The notes under the pieces: model-generated
What the model saw: only the letters and a program-made list of their open reading frames with translations
Told to the model about the DNA's origin: nothing
Database searches by the model: none
In this document: positions 28,497-38,160 of the stretch, piece by piece
How the letters are laid out: each line of letters opens with the position of its first letter
Position numbering within the stretch: position 1 is the first letter of the stretch
Program-made: the position numbers and the translations under genes
Origin: Saprospiraceae bacterium
Lineage (GTDB): Bacteria; Bacteroidota; Bacteroidia; Chitinophagales; Saprospiraceae
Reading direction: 5' to 3'
Length of the DNA: 64,000 bases
Assembly (NCBI GenBank): GCA_016715405.1
Contig: JADKAE010000007.1
Location: 186,001 to 250,000, forward strand

Positions 28497-30402
28497 ATGT
28501 CTTATACTATCAAAACAGCAGAGCAATACCAACAAGCATATACACACAGCATAGAAGACCCCGAAGGTTTTTGGGCGGAAGTCGCCGGACATTTCTCCTG
28601 GCAAAAACCCTGGGATAAAGTATTGGAATGGGATTTTCAGAAAACCTGACATAAAGTGGTTTTCCGGCGCAAAGCTCAATATCACCGAAAATTGCCTCGA
28701 CAGGCACCTCGCCGCAAAAGGCGACCAGACGGCTATTTTATTTGAACCCAACGACCCCGCAGCGCCTAACCGCTCATATACTTACCGCCAATTGCACGAA
28801 GCGGTGTGCAAGGCCGCCAACGCCCTAAAAGCCAATGGCATACAAAAAGGCGACCGCGTTTGTTTTTATATGCCGATGGTGCCCGAACTGGCCATCGGCG
28901 TGCTGGCCTGTGCCCGCATCGGCGCGGTTCATTCCGTGGTTTTTGCTGGCTTTTCCGCCAATTCACTGGCCGACCGCATCAAAGACGCTACCTGTAAAAT
29001 GGTGATCTGCTCCGACTACAACGACCGCGGCGCCAAACATATCATCGTCAAAGACGTGGTGGACGAAGCACTGGCAATGGGTTGCGACAGCATAGAAACC
29101 GTGCTGGTACACCGCAATACCGGCGGCAAAATAAGCTGGCACGAAGGCCGCGACAAATGGTGGCACGAGGCCGTCGACCACCAACCCGCCGCCTGCCCCG
29201 CAGAACCTATGGACGCCGAAGATATGCTCTTCATCCTCTACACCTCCGGCTCTACCGGCAAGCCCAAAGGCGTGGTGCATACCTGCGGAGGTTATATGGT
29301 GTTTACCTGCTATACTTTTCAAAATGTATTTCAATACGAAGACGGCGATATTTACTGGTGCACTGCCGATATCGGCTGGGTCACCGGCCACTCGTATATC
29401 GTTTACGGCCCTTTGCTTGCCGGCGCCACTACGGTGATGTTTGAAGGCGTGCCCACTTATCCCAATGCAAGCCGGTTCTGGCAGGTTTGCGAGAAGTTGC
29501 GCGTCACGCAGTTTTATACCGCCCCCACCGCCATCCGCGCCCTGATGGCCCACGGCGACCAATACGTGGAGGGCTTCGACCTTTCTTCGATCAAAGTGCT
29601 GGGCAGCGTGGGCGAACCCATCAACGAAGAAGCCTGGCGCTGGTACGACCAAAAAGTCGGCAAAGGCCGGGCGCCCATCGTGGATACCTGGTGGCAAACC
29701 GAAACGGGCGGCATTCTCATTTCCCCCTTGCCGGGCATCACCGAGCCCAAACCCTGCTTTGCCACCAACCCGCTGCCCGGCGTGCAGCCCTGTCTGCTCG
29801 ACCAGGAAGGCCGCGAAATCGAAGGCAACGACGTGGAAGGCCTGCTTTGCATAAAATTCCCCTGGCCGTCTATCCTGCGCACTACCTACGGCGACCACGA
29901 GCGCTGCCGGCAGACCTATTTCGCGCCTTTTGACAATTACTACTTCACCGGCGACGGCGCCCGCCGCGATGCCGACGGCATGTACCGCATCATCGGCCGC
30001 GTAGACGACGTGATCAACGTGAGCGGCCACCGCCTCGGCACCGCCGAAATCGAAAACGCCATCAATACCCACCCGCAAGTGGTAGAATCGGCCGTAGTGG
30101 GCTATCCCCACGATATCAAAGGCCAGGGCATCTACGCCTACGTGATCACAGGCGCCCCTGTGGCCGACGACAACACTTTCCGCCATGAAATCCTGGATGC
30201 GGTGACTAAAGTAATCGGCCCCATCGCCAAGCCAGATAAGATACAGATCGTGTCGGGACTACCCAAAACCAGGTCGGGCAAAATTATGCGCCGCATCCTG
30301 CGCAAAGTGGCCTCGGGCGAAACCTCCAACCTCGGCGACGTATCCACCCTGCTCAACCCCGAAGTGGTTGACGAGATCATGGACGGCGCCTTAAACGATT
30401 GA
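28497..30402 (+). CDS. acs: Acetyl-CoA synthetase (frameshifted)
   Basis: About 635 residues, the usual length, across one break near 28640 (EWDFQK continues PDIKWFSGAKLNITENCLDRH; an A seems missing). The enzyme makes acetyl-CoA from acetate, ATP and CoA via acetyl-AMP. The AMP-binding core YTSGSTGKPKGVVHT, the adenylation motif TWWQTETGG, YFTGDGARRDADG and GRVDDVINVSGHR are all present. The C-terminal GLPKTRSGKIMRRILRK contains the catalytic lysine that Pat/CobB-type systems acetylate. The ATG at 28497 begins MSYTIKTAEQYQQAY. The next gene begins 1 base after the stop, implying co-transcription. Confidence 0.95.
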
Positions 30403-30403
30403 T

Positions 30404-31332
30404 ATGGAATACTTACGGCAGTTCGTTATCGATGGCCAGTTAGAGCAGGCGCTCAAAGAAATGGTAAAAATTGGGCAGCAAAACAAATTCGCCAGAATCA
30501 ACGATCTGCGGGCGCTGCTCACCAATTATAATACGCTCAAGCGCGAAAGCAAACTCGGATTGGGTGAGCACAGCGAACAGACCAACCGCATCATCAGTGC
30601 TACGTTCGCCTATATCGACGAGATGGATGCGCTCTTTGCCGGCCAGGTAACCCTTGTGGAGACGGAAAAAACGGCAGAAGAGCGTATGCTGGAGCAATTG
30701 CAGCAACTGACAGGCAAGGTGGAGCTGTTGCTCAATTTCATGGGCCAAATGCGCAACCCCCTGTTCGAAAACTTCCGTCGCAGCCGCCTTTGGAATCTGC
30801 TCGACGGCCAGTCCCGCAACCACCTGATGGCCGCCGTGGCCCTCGAAAACAACGATACGCTCGACGATTTCTCTCCCGTCGTCACAGAATACGGCAAAGC
30901 ACTGGAAAACGAACTGCTGGTCAAGATTTTTTCGCCTTTTAAGGATCTTTTCCTGGTACAACACCCCAAAATGGACCGCAACCAGTATATGCAGCAAACC
31001 TATGGCGATTTCAAACAGATACTTTTTGCTTTTTATATAAAAATGAAAAACTGACCCTCAATCAAATGGTGGGCATGATTTACGAGGGCATTTACACCCT
31101 CAAGGATACCCCCGATAAATTGTTTTCTCCCCGAATGCATTTTTACCAAGCCTTTCGACTGAAAAACGTGGTCAAATTTATGCATGCCCTCGACCAACTC
31201 CGCGAGGCCAAGCTCATCAAATCCGCCCGCAATTTTGTCTACACCCGCCAGGAAACCGAAGAGTTCAAAGACTGGGTTTTCGACGTGCTTATGAATATGC
31301 AGCCGAATAATAATGGGGGGGAGGGGGCTTGA
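30404..31332 (+). CDS. EAD-like helical protein, possible conflict-system adaptor (frameshifted)
   Basis: About 309 residues across one break near 31040 (AFYIK continues NEKLTLNQMVGMIYEGIYTL; an A seems missing in a run). The first about 80 residues (FVIDGQLEQALKEMVKIG, then LRALLTNYNTLKRESKLGLG and NRIISATFAYIDEM) match the pattern of small helical effector-associated domains. They also resemble the C-terminal domain of the SIR2-like protein at 34-35 kb. The rest is all helical, with a region around LENNDTLDDFSPVVTEYGKALENEL that recalls HEPN-like helical domains, though no Rx4-6H motif is clear. It starts 1 base after acs. Function not known; adaptor role is inference from domain similarity. 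Confidence 0.6.
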
Positions 31333-31428
31333 GGGTTTAGTGCATTCGCAGTTTAGCGCTAGGGTTTAGTGCATTCGCAGTTTAGCTAAACCCAATCGCT
31401 AAACCCAATCGCTAAACTTTCTAAACCT
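31332..31428. repeat. 26-bp direct repeat with complementary CTAAACCCAAT words
   Basis: A 26-base unit (AGGGTTTAGTGCATTCGCAG then TTTAGC) occurs at 31332-31357 and 31361-31386. It is followed by CTAAACCC-containing words that complement its start. The array overlaps the stop of the EAD-like gene and precedes ettA. A degenerate -7 box (GATATTTG) lies about 35 bases before the ettA ATG. Confidence 0.85.
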
Positions 31429-31472
31429 TTTTTCCGATATTTGCACCCCGTTAAACATAGCTCAACCATAAT

Positions 31473-33152
31473 ATGGCAGATAATAAAATCATCTTTTCCA
31501 TGGAGGGGGTATCCAAAACCTTCCCTCCCAGCAAGCAAGTCCTCAAAAACATTTGGCTGTCGTTTTTCTACGGCGCCAAAATCGGCGTATTGGGCCTCAA
31601 CGGCTCGGGTAAATCGACCCTGCTCAAAATTATCGCCGGCCTCGACCCCAACTTCGAAGGCAAAGTGACTTTCGACGGCTCTTACAAAATCGGCCACCTC
31701 GCCCAGGATCCCGAACTCGACGATACCAAAACCGTGCGCCAAATCGTGGAAGAAGGCGTGCAACACATCGTCGACCTCGTGGCCGCCTACGATGAGATCA
31801 ACCTCAAACTCTCCGAGCCGCTCGACGACGACGAGATGATGAAACTCGTAGAACGCCAGGGCGAACTCATGGAACAGCTCGACCACCACAACGCCTGGGA
31901 ACTCGACCACCGCCTCAATACAGCTATGGAAGCACTGCGCTGCCCCGAAGAAAATATGCCCATCAAGGTGCTCTCGGGAGGCGAACGCCGCCGCGTGGCC
32001 CTCTGCCGCCTGCTGCTCAGCAATCCCGATATCCTGCTGCTCGACGAACCTACCAACCACCTCGACGCCGAAAGTGTGGACTGGCTCGAACAATACCTGC
32101 AGTCGTTCCCCGGTACGGTGATCGCCGTAACCCACGACCGCTATTTCCTCGATAACGTGGCCGGCTGGATTCTCGAACTCGACCGCGGCGAAGGCATTCC
32201 CTGGGAAGGCAACTATTCTTCGTGGCTGGAACAAAAATCTATCCGCCTCGATCAAGAAGAAAGAACGGAATCCAAACACCGCAAAACACTTCAGCGAGAA
32301 TTGGATTGGATTCGCATGGCCCCCAAAGCCCGCCAGGCAAAAGGCAAAGCTCGTCTGAACGCCTACGAACGCCTGGCCGATGACGAGATCAAGGACAAAG
32401 AAGCCAAATTCGAACTCTATATCCCGCCGGGCCCTCGCCTCGGCGATACGGTGATCGACGCCAATGAATTGTCAAAAAGCTTCGGCGACCGCGTACTGTT
32501 TGAAAACCTCAGCTTTTCTATTCCCAAAAACGCTATCGTGGGCATCATCGGCCCCAACGGCGTGGGCAAGAGTACGCTGTTCCGAATGATCATGGGCCAG
32601 GAAACCCCCGATGTCGGAAATGTCGAAATAGGCAGCACGGTGAAACTGGCCTACGTAGACCAAAGCCACTCCGAGCTGCAATTCCCGGACAAAACCGTCT
32701 ACGACGCTGTCTCCGGCGGCAACGACCTCATCACGGTCGGCACGGCCAGCGTGAACGCCCGCGCCTACCTCAGCCGCTTCAACTTTTCGGGCGCCGACCA
32801 GCAAAAGAAACTGGGCGTGCTCTCCGGCGGCGAACGCAACCGCCTCCACCTGGCCATGACCCTGCGCGAAGGCGGCAACGTGCTGCTACTCGACGAACCT
32901 ACCAACGATATCGATATCAATACCCTGCGCGCCCTCGAAGACGCCCTCGACGATTTCGCCGGCTGTATCCTGGTGATCAGCCACGACCGCTGGTTTATCG
33001 ACCGCCTGGCTACGCATATCCTGGCTTTCGAAGGCGACTCGCAAGTGGTGTTTTTTGAAGGCAATTATACCGACTACGAAGCCGCTAAGAAAAAACGCCT
33101 CGGCGATGTGACGCCCAAGCGGCCGCGGTTTAAGAATGTGATTAATCGGTGA
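31473..33152 (+). CDS. ettA: Energy-dependent translational throttle protein EttA
   Basis: A 559-residue ABC-F ATPase, the normal EttA length. EttA binds the ribosomal E site and gates the first elongation step according to ATP/ADP. Two ABC domains are present: Walker A GLNGSGKST (about 42-50) and GPNGVGKST (about 355-363), signatures LSGGERRR and LSGGERNR, and Walker B LLLDEPTNHLD and LLLDEPTNDID. Between them lies the long helical linker (P-site tRNA interaction motif) with RMAPKARQAKGKARLNAYERL. No membrane segment. It stands alone between two repeat arrays and lies inside the neighbourhood of the EAD and STAND genes, but is a housekeeping gene. Confidence 0.97.
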   Translation: MADNKIIFSMEGVSKTFPPSKQVLKNIWLSFFYGAKIGVLGLNGSGKSTLLKIIAGLDPNFEGKVTFDGSYKIGHLAQDPELDDTKTVRQIVEEGVQHIVDLVAAYDEINLKLSEPLDDDEMMKLVERQGELMEQLDHHNAWELDHRLNTAMEALRCPEENMPIKVLSGGERRRVALCRLLLSNPDILLLDEPTNHLDAESVDWLEQYLQSFPGTVIAVTHDRYFLDNVAGWILELDRGEGIPWEGNYSSWLEQKSIRLDQEERTESKHRKTLQRELDWIRMAPKARQAKGKARLNAYERLADDEIKDKEAKFELYIPPGPRLGDTVIDANELSKSFGDRVLFENLSFSIPKNAIVGIIGPNGVGKSTLFRMIMGQETPDVGNVEIGSTVKLAYVDQSHSELQFPDKTVYDAVSGGNDLITVGTASVNARAYLSRFNFSGADQQKKLGVLSGGERNRLHLAMTLREGGNVLLLDEPTNDIDINTLRALEDALDDFAGCILVISHDRWFIDRLATHILAFEGDSQVVFFEGNYTDYEAAKKKRLGDVTPKRPRFKNVINR

Positions 33153-33157
33153 TTTTC

Positions 33158-33247
33158 TGTTGTCGGTTGTCAGTTATCGGTTGTCAGTTATCGGTTGTCA
33201 GAATGTAAACTTATAAACCTATAAACGCATAAACCCATAAACCACAA
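33158..33247. repeat. Period-7 array followed by period-8 array
   Basis: A run of GTTGTCG, GTTGTCA and GTTATCG words (33158-33200, period 7) is followed by AAACTTAT, AAACCTAT, AAACGCAT, AAACCCAT (33207-33240, period 8). The latter reaches to 4 bases before the HD-domain ATG. The first words are the same as in the arrays at 6.3 and 37.9 kb. Confidence 0.85.
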
Positions 33248-33250
33248 CCC

Positions 33251-33897
33251 ATGCCCCACCCCGACATCATCACTGCCACCGCCGACCACCTCCGCCAAAA
33301 ATTTGAAGGCGAAGGCAGCGGCCACGACTGGTGGCATATCTATCGCGTGTGGAAAACGGCTACGCGGATTGGGGAAGAAGAAGGCGCAGATACTTTTGTA
33401 GTACAGCTCGCCGCCCTGCTCCACGATATCGCCGACTGGAAGTTCCACGACGGCGACGACGACGCCGGGCCCCGGCAGGCCCGCCTGTGGCTGGAAGGCC
33501 TGGAAGTGGCAGAACCCGTCATCCACCACGTCTGCACAATTATCAAAGAACTGTCGTTTAAAGGCGCCGGCGTGCCCACGCCTATGTCCTCACTGGAAGG
33601 CCGGGTAGTGCAAGACGCCGACCGCCTCGACGCTATCGGCGCCATCGGCATCGCCCGCGCTTTCGCCTACGGCGGCCACAAAAACCGCGCGCTTTACGAC
33701 CCCGATATGCCACCCACCCTCCACGAGTCATTCGCCTCCTACAAATCAAGCCAGGGCACGACAGTCAACCACTTTACGAAAAATTGCTCCTGCTCAAAGA
33801 CCGCATGAATACCCCCGCCGCCCGCAAAATGGCCGAACAACGCCACGTTACAATGGAGGATTTTTTACAGCGTTTTTTCCAGGAATGGGAAGGGTGA
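33251..33897 (+). CDS. HD-domain phosphohydrolase (frameshifted)
   Basis: About 215 residues across one break near 33773 (TTVNHF continues YEKLLLLKDRMNTPAARKMAEQRH; a T seems missing). The HD metal site is visible: H in GHDWWHIYRVW, HD in LLHDIADWKFHDGD and D in VQDADRLDAIGAIGIARAF. This is the pattern of the YedJ/YpgQ-like phosphohydrolases, which act on nucleotides or other phosphomonoesters. The C-terminal EDFLQRFFQEWEG is typical of the family and lies in the corrected frame only. Substrate unknown. It is separated from the SIR2-like gene by a repeat array containing its own promoter box, so it is probably not part of that operon. Confidence 0.85.
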
Positions 33898-34001
33898 GGT
33901 TGTGGGTTGTGGGTTGTGGGTTGTCGGTTATTTTTTATCTTTGCTTATTAAATAACAGACAACAGAGAACAGAGAACAGAGAACCCACAACCCACAACCC
34001 C
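33898..34001. repeat. Period-7 inverted repeat enclosing a promoter box
   Basis: The left arm (33898-33929) is GGTTGTG words, ending TTGTCGG. The right arm (33952-34001) has GACAACA, GAGAACA words and then ACCCACA, ACCCACA, complementary to the left arm in reverse order. The right arm stops 1 base before the SIR2-like ATG, and a -7 box is in the loop. Confidence 0.9.
33936..33943 (+). promoter_or_regulatory. -7 box for the SIR2-like/STAND operon
   Basis: TATCTTTG matches TAnnTTTG and lies in the unpaired loop of the inverted repeat. Transcripts would start with the right arm as leader, leaving only half of the hairpin in RNA. Confidence 0.5.
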
Positions 34002-34002
34002 T

Positions 34003-35109
34003 ATGCCCTGGAACGCCTTAGCCCAAAGCATCGCCGACGGAGAAGCCGTACTCGTACTCGGCCCCGATGCCATACCCATGTACCCCACCCAGGGCGAAGC
34101 CCCAGCCCAGGAAATGACCTTCAGCCGCCTCTCCCGGCAACGGGTACTCGACAACCTGGGCGAACAGATCAACCACTACTACGAACGCGACAACCTCTTC
34201 CAATTCAACAGCTCCGCCGCCAAACAGCAGGCCATGAAGGAGGTGCGCAACGCCGCCCGCGATACGACCTGGCTGCCCGATAGCGAACTGCTGCGGCAGA
34301 TCGCGGCCATCCCCTTCCCGCTGGTGCTCAATCTGAACCCCGATAAGTGGGTGTACGAGGCTTTTATCAAATACTACCGCGAACCGCAATTCGATTATTT
34401 TACCACCAAGGACAAACCCAATCCGCCGCAACTGGACTACCCCGACGGACTCAACAAACCGCTGGTGTACAACCTCTGCGGCAGCGTGCTCGACAAACTC
34501 GACTCGGTGCTGCTCGACTACAGCGACCTTTTCGAGTTGCTCCGCAAGATGCTCAGCGATTACGGCATCGACGAGGCGCTGTCGCGCAAACTCCAGGACG
34601 CCGACCGCTTTATCCTGCTCGGATTCGAACTCGATCGCTGGTATTTTCAACTCCTGCTGCATTATCTCAACAAACTCGATAACAACCCCTTCAGCAACCA
34701 CAAGAAAAATTTCCCCATCCTAAGCCACGTGAGCGACGACGCCCGCGCTTTTGTGATGAAGCAATTTAATATCGAATATGTCGCCGCGAAGCGGCACGAT
34801 TTTGAATTGCTCTACCAAGCCTGCCAGCAACAAAATATTTTACGCAACATACACGACCCCGCTTCGCCCGCGGAGGTGCAGGTGCGCTCGCTCACCGTGC
34901 AGGGCAAATACGAAGAGGCCTTCCAACAACTCGAAGGCCGGCTGGGCGCCGCCGAAAACAGTCTCGACCTGCCCCTCCTGCGCGCCCGCTACAATACCTG
35001 GCTGGCCGCCAAAAACGCCGGCACGGCCGATAGCCGCGACCTCGACCTGGAGATCAACCGCATCCGCTATACGCTGCTGACTTTCGCCAACCAAATCCCG
35101 CAGCCATGA
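34003..35109 (+). CDS. SIR2-like protein with C-terminal effector-associated domain
   Basis: A 368-residue cytoplasmic protein. The N-terminal about 265 residues have a SIR2-like layout: glycine-rich start GEAVLVLGPDAI (14-25), a FPLVLNLNPDKW segment where active SIR2s have TTN(Y)D, PLVYNLCGSVLD where the catalytic His-Gly is expected, LLDYSDLFELL and ADRFILLGFELDRW. The catalytic histidine is replaced (NLCGS), so NAD hydrolysis is doubtful. The C-terminal about 75 residues (SLTVQGKYEEAFQQLEGRLG ... EINRIRYTLLTFAN) form a small helical domain of effector-associated type. The stop overlaps the start of the STAND gene by 4 bases, indicating translational coupling and a shared task. Assignment rests on pattern, not on a search. 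Confidence 0.7.
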   Translation: MPWNALAQSIADGEAVLVLGPDAIPMYPTQGEAPAQEMTFSRLSRQRVLDNLGEQINHYYERDNLFQFNSSAAKQQAMKEVRNAARDTTWLPDSELLRQIAAIPFPLVLNLNPDKWVYEAFIKYYREPQFDYFTTKDKPNPPQLDYPDGLNKPLVYNLCGSVLDKLDSVLLDYSDLFELLRKMLSDYGIDEALSRKLQDADRFILLGFELDRWYFQLLLHYLNKLDNNPFSNHKKNFPILSHVSDDARAFVMKQFNIEYVAAKRHDFELLYQACQQQNILRNIHDPASPAEVQVRSLTVQGKYEEAFQQLEGRLGAAENSLDLPLLRARYNTWLAAKNAGTADSRDLDLEINRIRYTLLTFANQIPQP

Positions 35110-37864
35110 GTACGCCCCAAAAATCATACCGCTACCCGGGCGTGCAGCCCTTTAGCAGCGACCAGCAGCGCATTTTCTTCGGCCGCCAGGAAGATACCCA
35201 ACGCCTGCTGTCGCTGATGCTCCAGGAACGCCTCTGCGTATTGTACGGCAAATCGGGCCACGGCAAATCTTCCCTGCTCAACGCCGGCATTATCCCCGCC
35301 CTGGCCGAAAAAGGCAAAAAAGGCAACCGCCACTATGTGGCCGTCACGGTGCGTTTCAACACCTGGACGCCCCAGGATACGCAGACCCTGTATGATAAAT
35401 TTGTTTTTCATTTAAATAAATCCCTTTCCCAAACTCACACAGACGCCCAGTCTCGTTTCGACTCCGCTCAACGACCGACAAAGGACGAAGATTCGACGAG
35501 TCGTACAGTCGTAGAGTCGTACAGTCGCAAAGTCGCCCCCTCCCCCCCTCCAACTCTGTGGGGCGCGGTGAAACGCTGGGATATCGGGGCCAACACCGGC
35601 ATCGTCCTCCTCTTCGACCAATTCGAGGAATTCTTCTCCTACCCGCAGGAACAGCAGTCCGCCTTCAAAGAACAATTGGCGGAATTGCTGTACGTCGATT
35701 ACCCGCAATTTCTGGAGGACAACGAAGATACCCTCGACCCCGAATACGCCGCCTTCTTAGCCGAAAAGACCGACGTGCGGGCGCTCTTGTCCATCCGCGC
35801 CGACCGCCTCAGCGACCTCGACCGGCTCAAAGACCGGCTGCCGGCTATCCTGCACAAGCGCTACGAACTGCGCGCCCTCGACGCCGAGCAAGCCCGGCAG
35901 GCCGTGACAGGCCCCGCCGGCGAACCCGGCGACGGCTACCGCAGCCCCGCCTTTGCCTACGACGAAGCCGCCCTGCTCACCATCCTGCGTGAACTCACCG
36001 GCCGCGAAGGCGCCGAAGCAGGCCGCATAGAAGCTTTCCTGCTGCAAATTGTGTGCGCCTCCATAGAGAAAAGGGTGCTGGAGCGCGGACTGGCGACCGT
36101 GCAAAAAGCCGACCTGCCTGATTTCGACACCGTCTTCGACGATTACTACCAGGACCGCATCGGCGAATTACCCCAGGCCGAGCGCGCCCCCGCCCGCCGC
36201 GTACTCGAACAGGGCCTGCTGCTCGTAGACCCCCAGAGCGGCGAAGGCCGCCGCCTCAGCCGCGACGCCGGCGAACTGGCCCAGGCTTTCCAGGTAAGCC
36301 CCGCACTGCTCGAAAACCTGGAGCGCACCTATCTGCTGCGCCGCGAGGTGAATTCGCTGGGCAGCTTTAGCTACGAGCTCAGCCACGATACGCTGATCGG
36401 CCCGGTGATGAAGTCGAGGAAGGAGCAGGAGGCGGTGGAGGCAGCCGAGCGGCTACAACGCGAAGCCACCGAATTCGCCAAACGCGAAAAAGCGCTGCGC
36501 CGAAGACAACGCCGAAACGCTATCGCAGGCATATTGGCACTGGCGCTATTGGCCGTATCTATTTTCTCTTTTATCCTGGCCGCGCAGGCCCAGCGCGACG
36601 CTGCAGAGGCTACCTTAGAGGCTGAACAACAAAAAAAAGAAGCCCAGGCAGCCTCCGACAAAGCCGAACAGGAACGCCTTAACGCCGATAAAGAAAAATC
36701 GAGAGCCGACACCCAAACCGAAGTAGCCCGCCGCAAACAACAGGATGCTGACATAGCCACCGCAAAAGCTAAAGTAGCCGAAGCCCAGGCCCGCTTCGAG
36801 CAACAAAAAACAAAGGAAGCCCGCGACAACCTGCAAAAGGAAAAACGCAAACTGGCGCTTCTGCTGCTCGAACAAGCCAATGACCTGATCCACCTTCTCG
36901 ACTACGAAGCCGCCCTAGAAAAAATACAATCCGCCGCCGCACTGGAGGTTGCCGGTCAAGCGGTCAGCGATTCTTTGCTGGAAATCGCCTTCTTTTACGC
37001 CGAAACCAAGCGCCTCGACCGCGCCTGGCCCCTGCTCGACACGGCCTACGCGCTTGTGAATAAATCGCTACCTGCAAAAACTGGCGACCGACTCGCCGCC
37101 CGAGCAGCCCTGCGCCGCCTCAACCCCCGGCGCGATAGTTCACTGCAGGCCCTATCCTTCCCTGTGCTGATCGATATTCCTGGGGGCACAGATACAATTG
37201 GGAGAAACTATATTGTTTCGCTAAGTCCTTACCAACTCGCCGAAAGCGAAACCACCTGGTGGCAGTATCATTTGTATTGCATAGCGACGGATACGGCGCT
37301 CCCCGACAAACCCGCCGGTTGGGGCGGCGAGGGCGACAATCCCGTCATTAACGTATCCTGGTTCGACGCTGTAGCTTACGCCAACTGGCTGAATGAAAGA
37401 GAGAGATTGCAGCAGGCTATAAAATGCTCCGTCGAAGACAATTGCTCACTTGATCTCCAAACCAAAGGCTACCGCCTACCCACCGAAGCCGAATGGGAAT
37501 ACGCCGCCCGAGCCGGTTCCAATATGACCTACGCCGGCTGCGACCAGGAATCGAACTTGCCCAATTTGCCTGGTATAGCGAAAACTCCGGCCGCCGCACC
37601 CGCCCGGTAAAAACCAGGCAGCCCAATCGCCTGGGCTTGTACGACATGAGCGGCAACGTGTGGGAGTGGTGCTGGGATTGGTCTAATCCTTACCCAATCG
37701 AAGCGCAGGTGAACCCTATCGGCCCCGAAAGCGACTCCAACCGTGTGTTGCGCGGCGGCTCGTGGTTCTACGGCGCTGAGTTCTGTCGCGTTGCTGATCG
37801 CAGCTACGGCAGTCCTGGCTACAGGTTCGTCAGCCACGGTTTCCGTCTCTCCAGGACGCTTTAG
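35106..37864 (+). CDS. STAND (nSTAND-like) ATPase with TM, coiled coil and C-terminal FGE-sulfatase domain (frameshifted)
   Basis: About 919 residues across one break near 37550 (GCDQE continues IELAQFAWYSENSG; a base seems missing). YPGVQPFSSDQQRIFFGRQED begins a STAND-type P-loop module: Walker A GKSGHGKSS (48-56) and Walker B IVLLFDQFEEFF (about 165-178). A helical region follows, then one transmembrane helix (about 470-492, GILALALLAVSIFSFILAAQ), a long Ala/Gln/Glu coiled coil (about 495-590) and TPR-like helices. The C-terminal domain has the formylglycine-generating-enzyme/SUMF1 fold: YRLPTEAEWEYAARAG, GLYDMSGNVWEWCWD and RVLRGGSWFYG. Codons about 115-145 come from an intergenic-type repeat. 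ATP-driven assembly of a conflict effector is inferred from architecture and from coupling to the SIR2-like gene. Confidence 0.82.
35448..35540 (+). repeat. Intergenic-type repeats inside the STAND coding frame
   Basis: 35449-35482 carries the palindrome-prone sequence reading SRFDSAQRP, a dispersed Bacteroidetes repeat word (on the minus strand VERSRNET). 35497-35538 is a period-8 run of AGTCGTAC/AGTCGTAG/AGTCGCAA words like the intergenic array at 21.2 kb. Both are in frame and lie between Walker A and Walker B, before a proline-rich stretch. Confidence 0.8.
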
Positions 37865-37882
37865 GCTTTTGCCGGGGGGTGG

Positions 37883-38160
37883 CAGAATCACGGATTACGC
37901 GGATTATTGGGATTTCACGGATTGTTGTCGGTTGTCGGTTTGAAAAACAATCCAACATCCAACATCAAAAATCCAACATCCTTTCACATCCTTCTATATC
38001 CCTCATATCCTAGTTCAAAAATTCCGGGCAGAGAACTGCCTTGCACTCACCGGAGGCTCAGGATGCCTCGCCGCGCCGCCGGCGCGGGGAGGGTCTGGCA
38101 TGCCTGGGATTATTTTTAACTAGGATGTCGGGGATATAGAAGGATGGGAAGGATGATTGG
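37883..38160. repeat. Non-coding repeat element, copy A (with inverted ends)
   Basis: Copy A begins CAGAATCACGGATTACGCGG and matches copy B at 38363 with an offset of 480 bases. The first about 115 bases are identical and the rest diverges with small indels. Together with complementary words at 38303-38342 (a period-9 run of AATCCGTGT-like words ending AATCCGTGATTC) it forms an about 460-bp unit with inverted ends. Inside, CATCCTTCTATATCCCTC pairs with GGGGATATAGAAGGATG. No gene is seen from 37865 to 38722. Confidence 0.85.

Noticed and set aside
28963..30186. 407-codon open frame antisense to acetyl-CoA synthetase
   Set aside because: Low-complexity A/V/G/H composition typical of shadow frames; the sense strand carries every acs motif.
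31386..32279. 297-codon open frame antisense to ettA
   Set aside because: Lies over the highly conserved first ABC domain of EttA and has shadow-type composition rich in F, V, G and H.
35106..37864. FGE-type domain read as a sulfatase-activating enzyme or a second GldK
   Set aside because: It is fused to a STAND ATPase and coiled coil, no sulfatase is encoded nearby, and GldK is clearly present at 51.5 kb.
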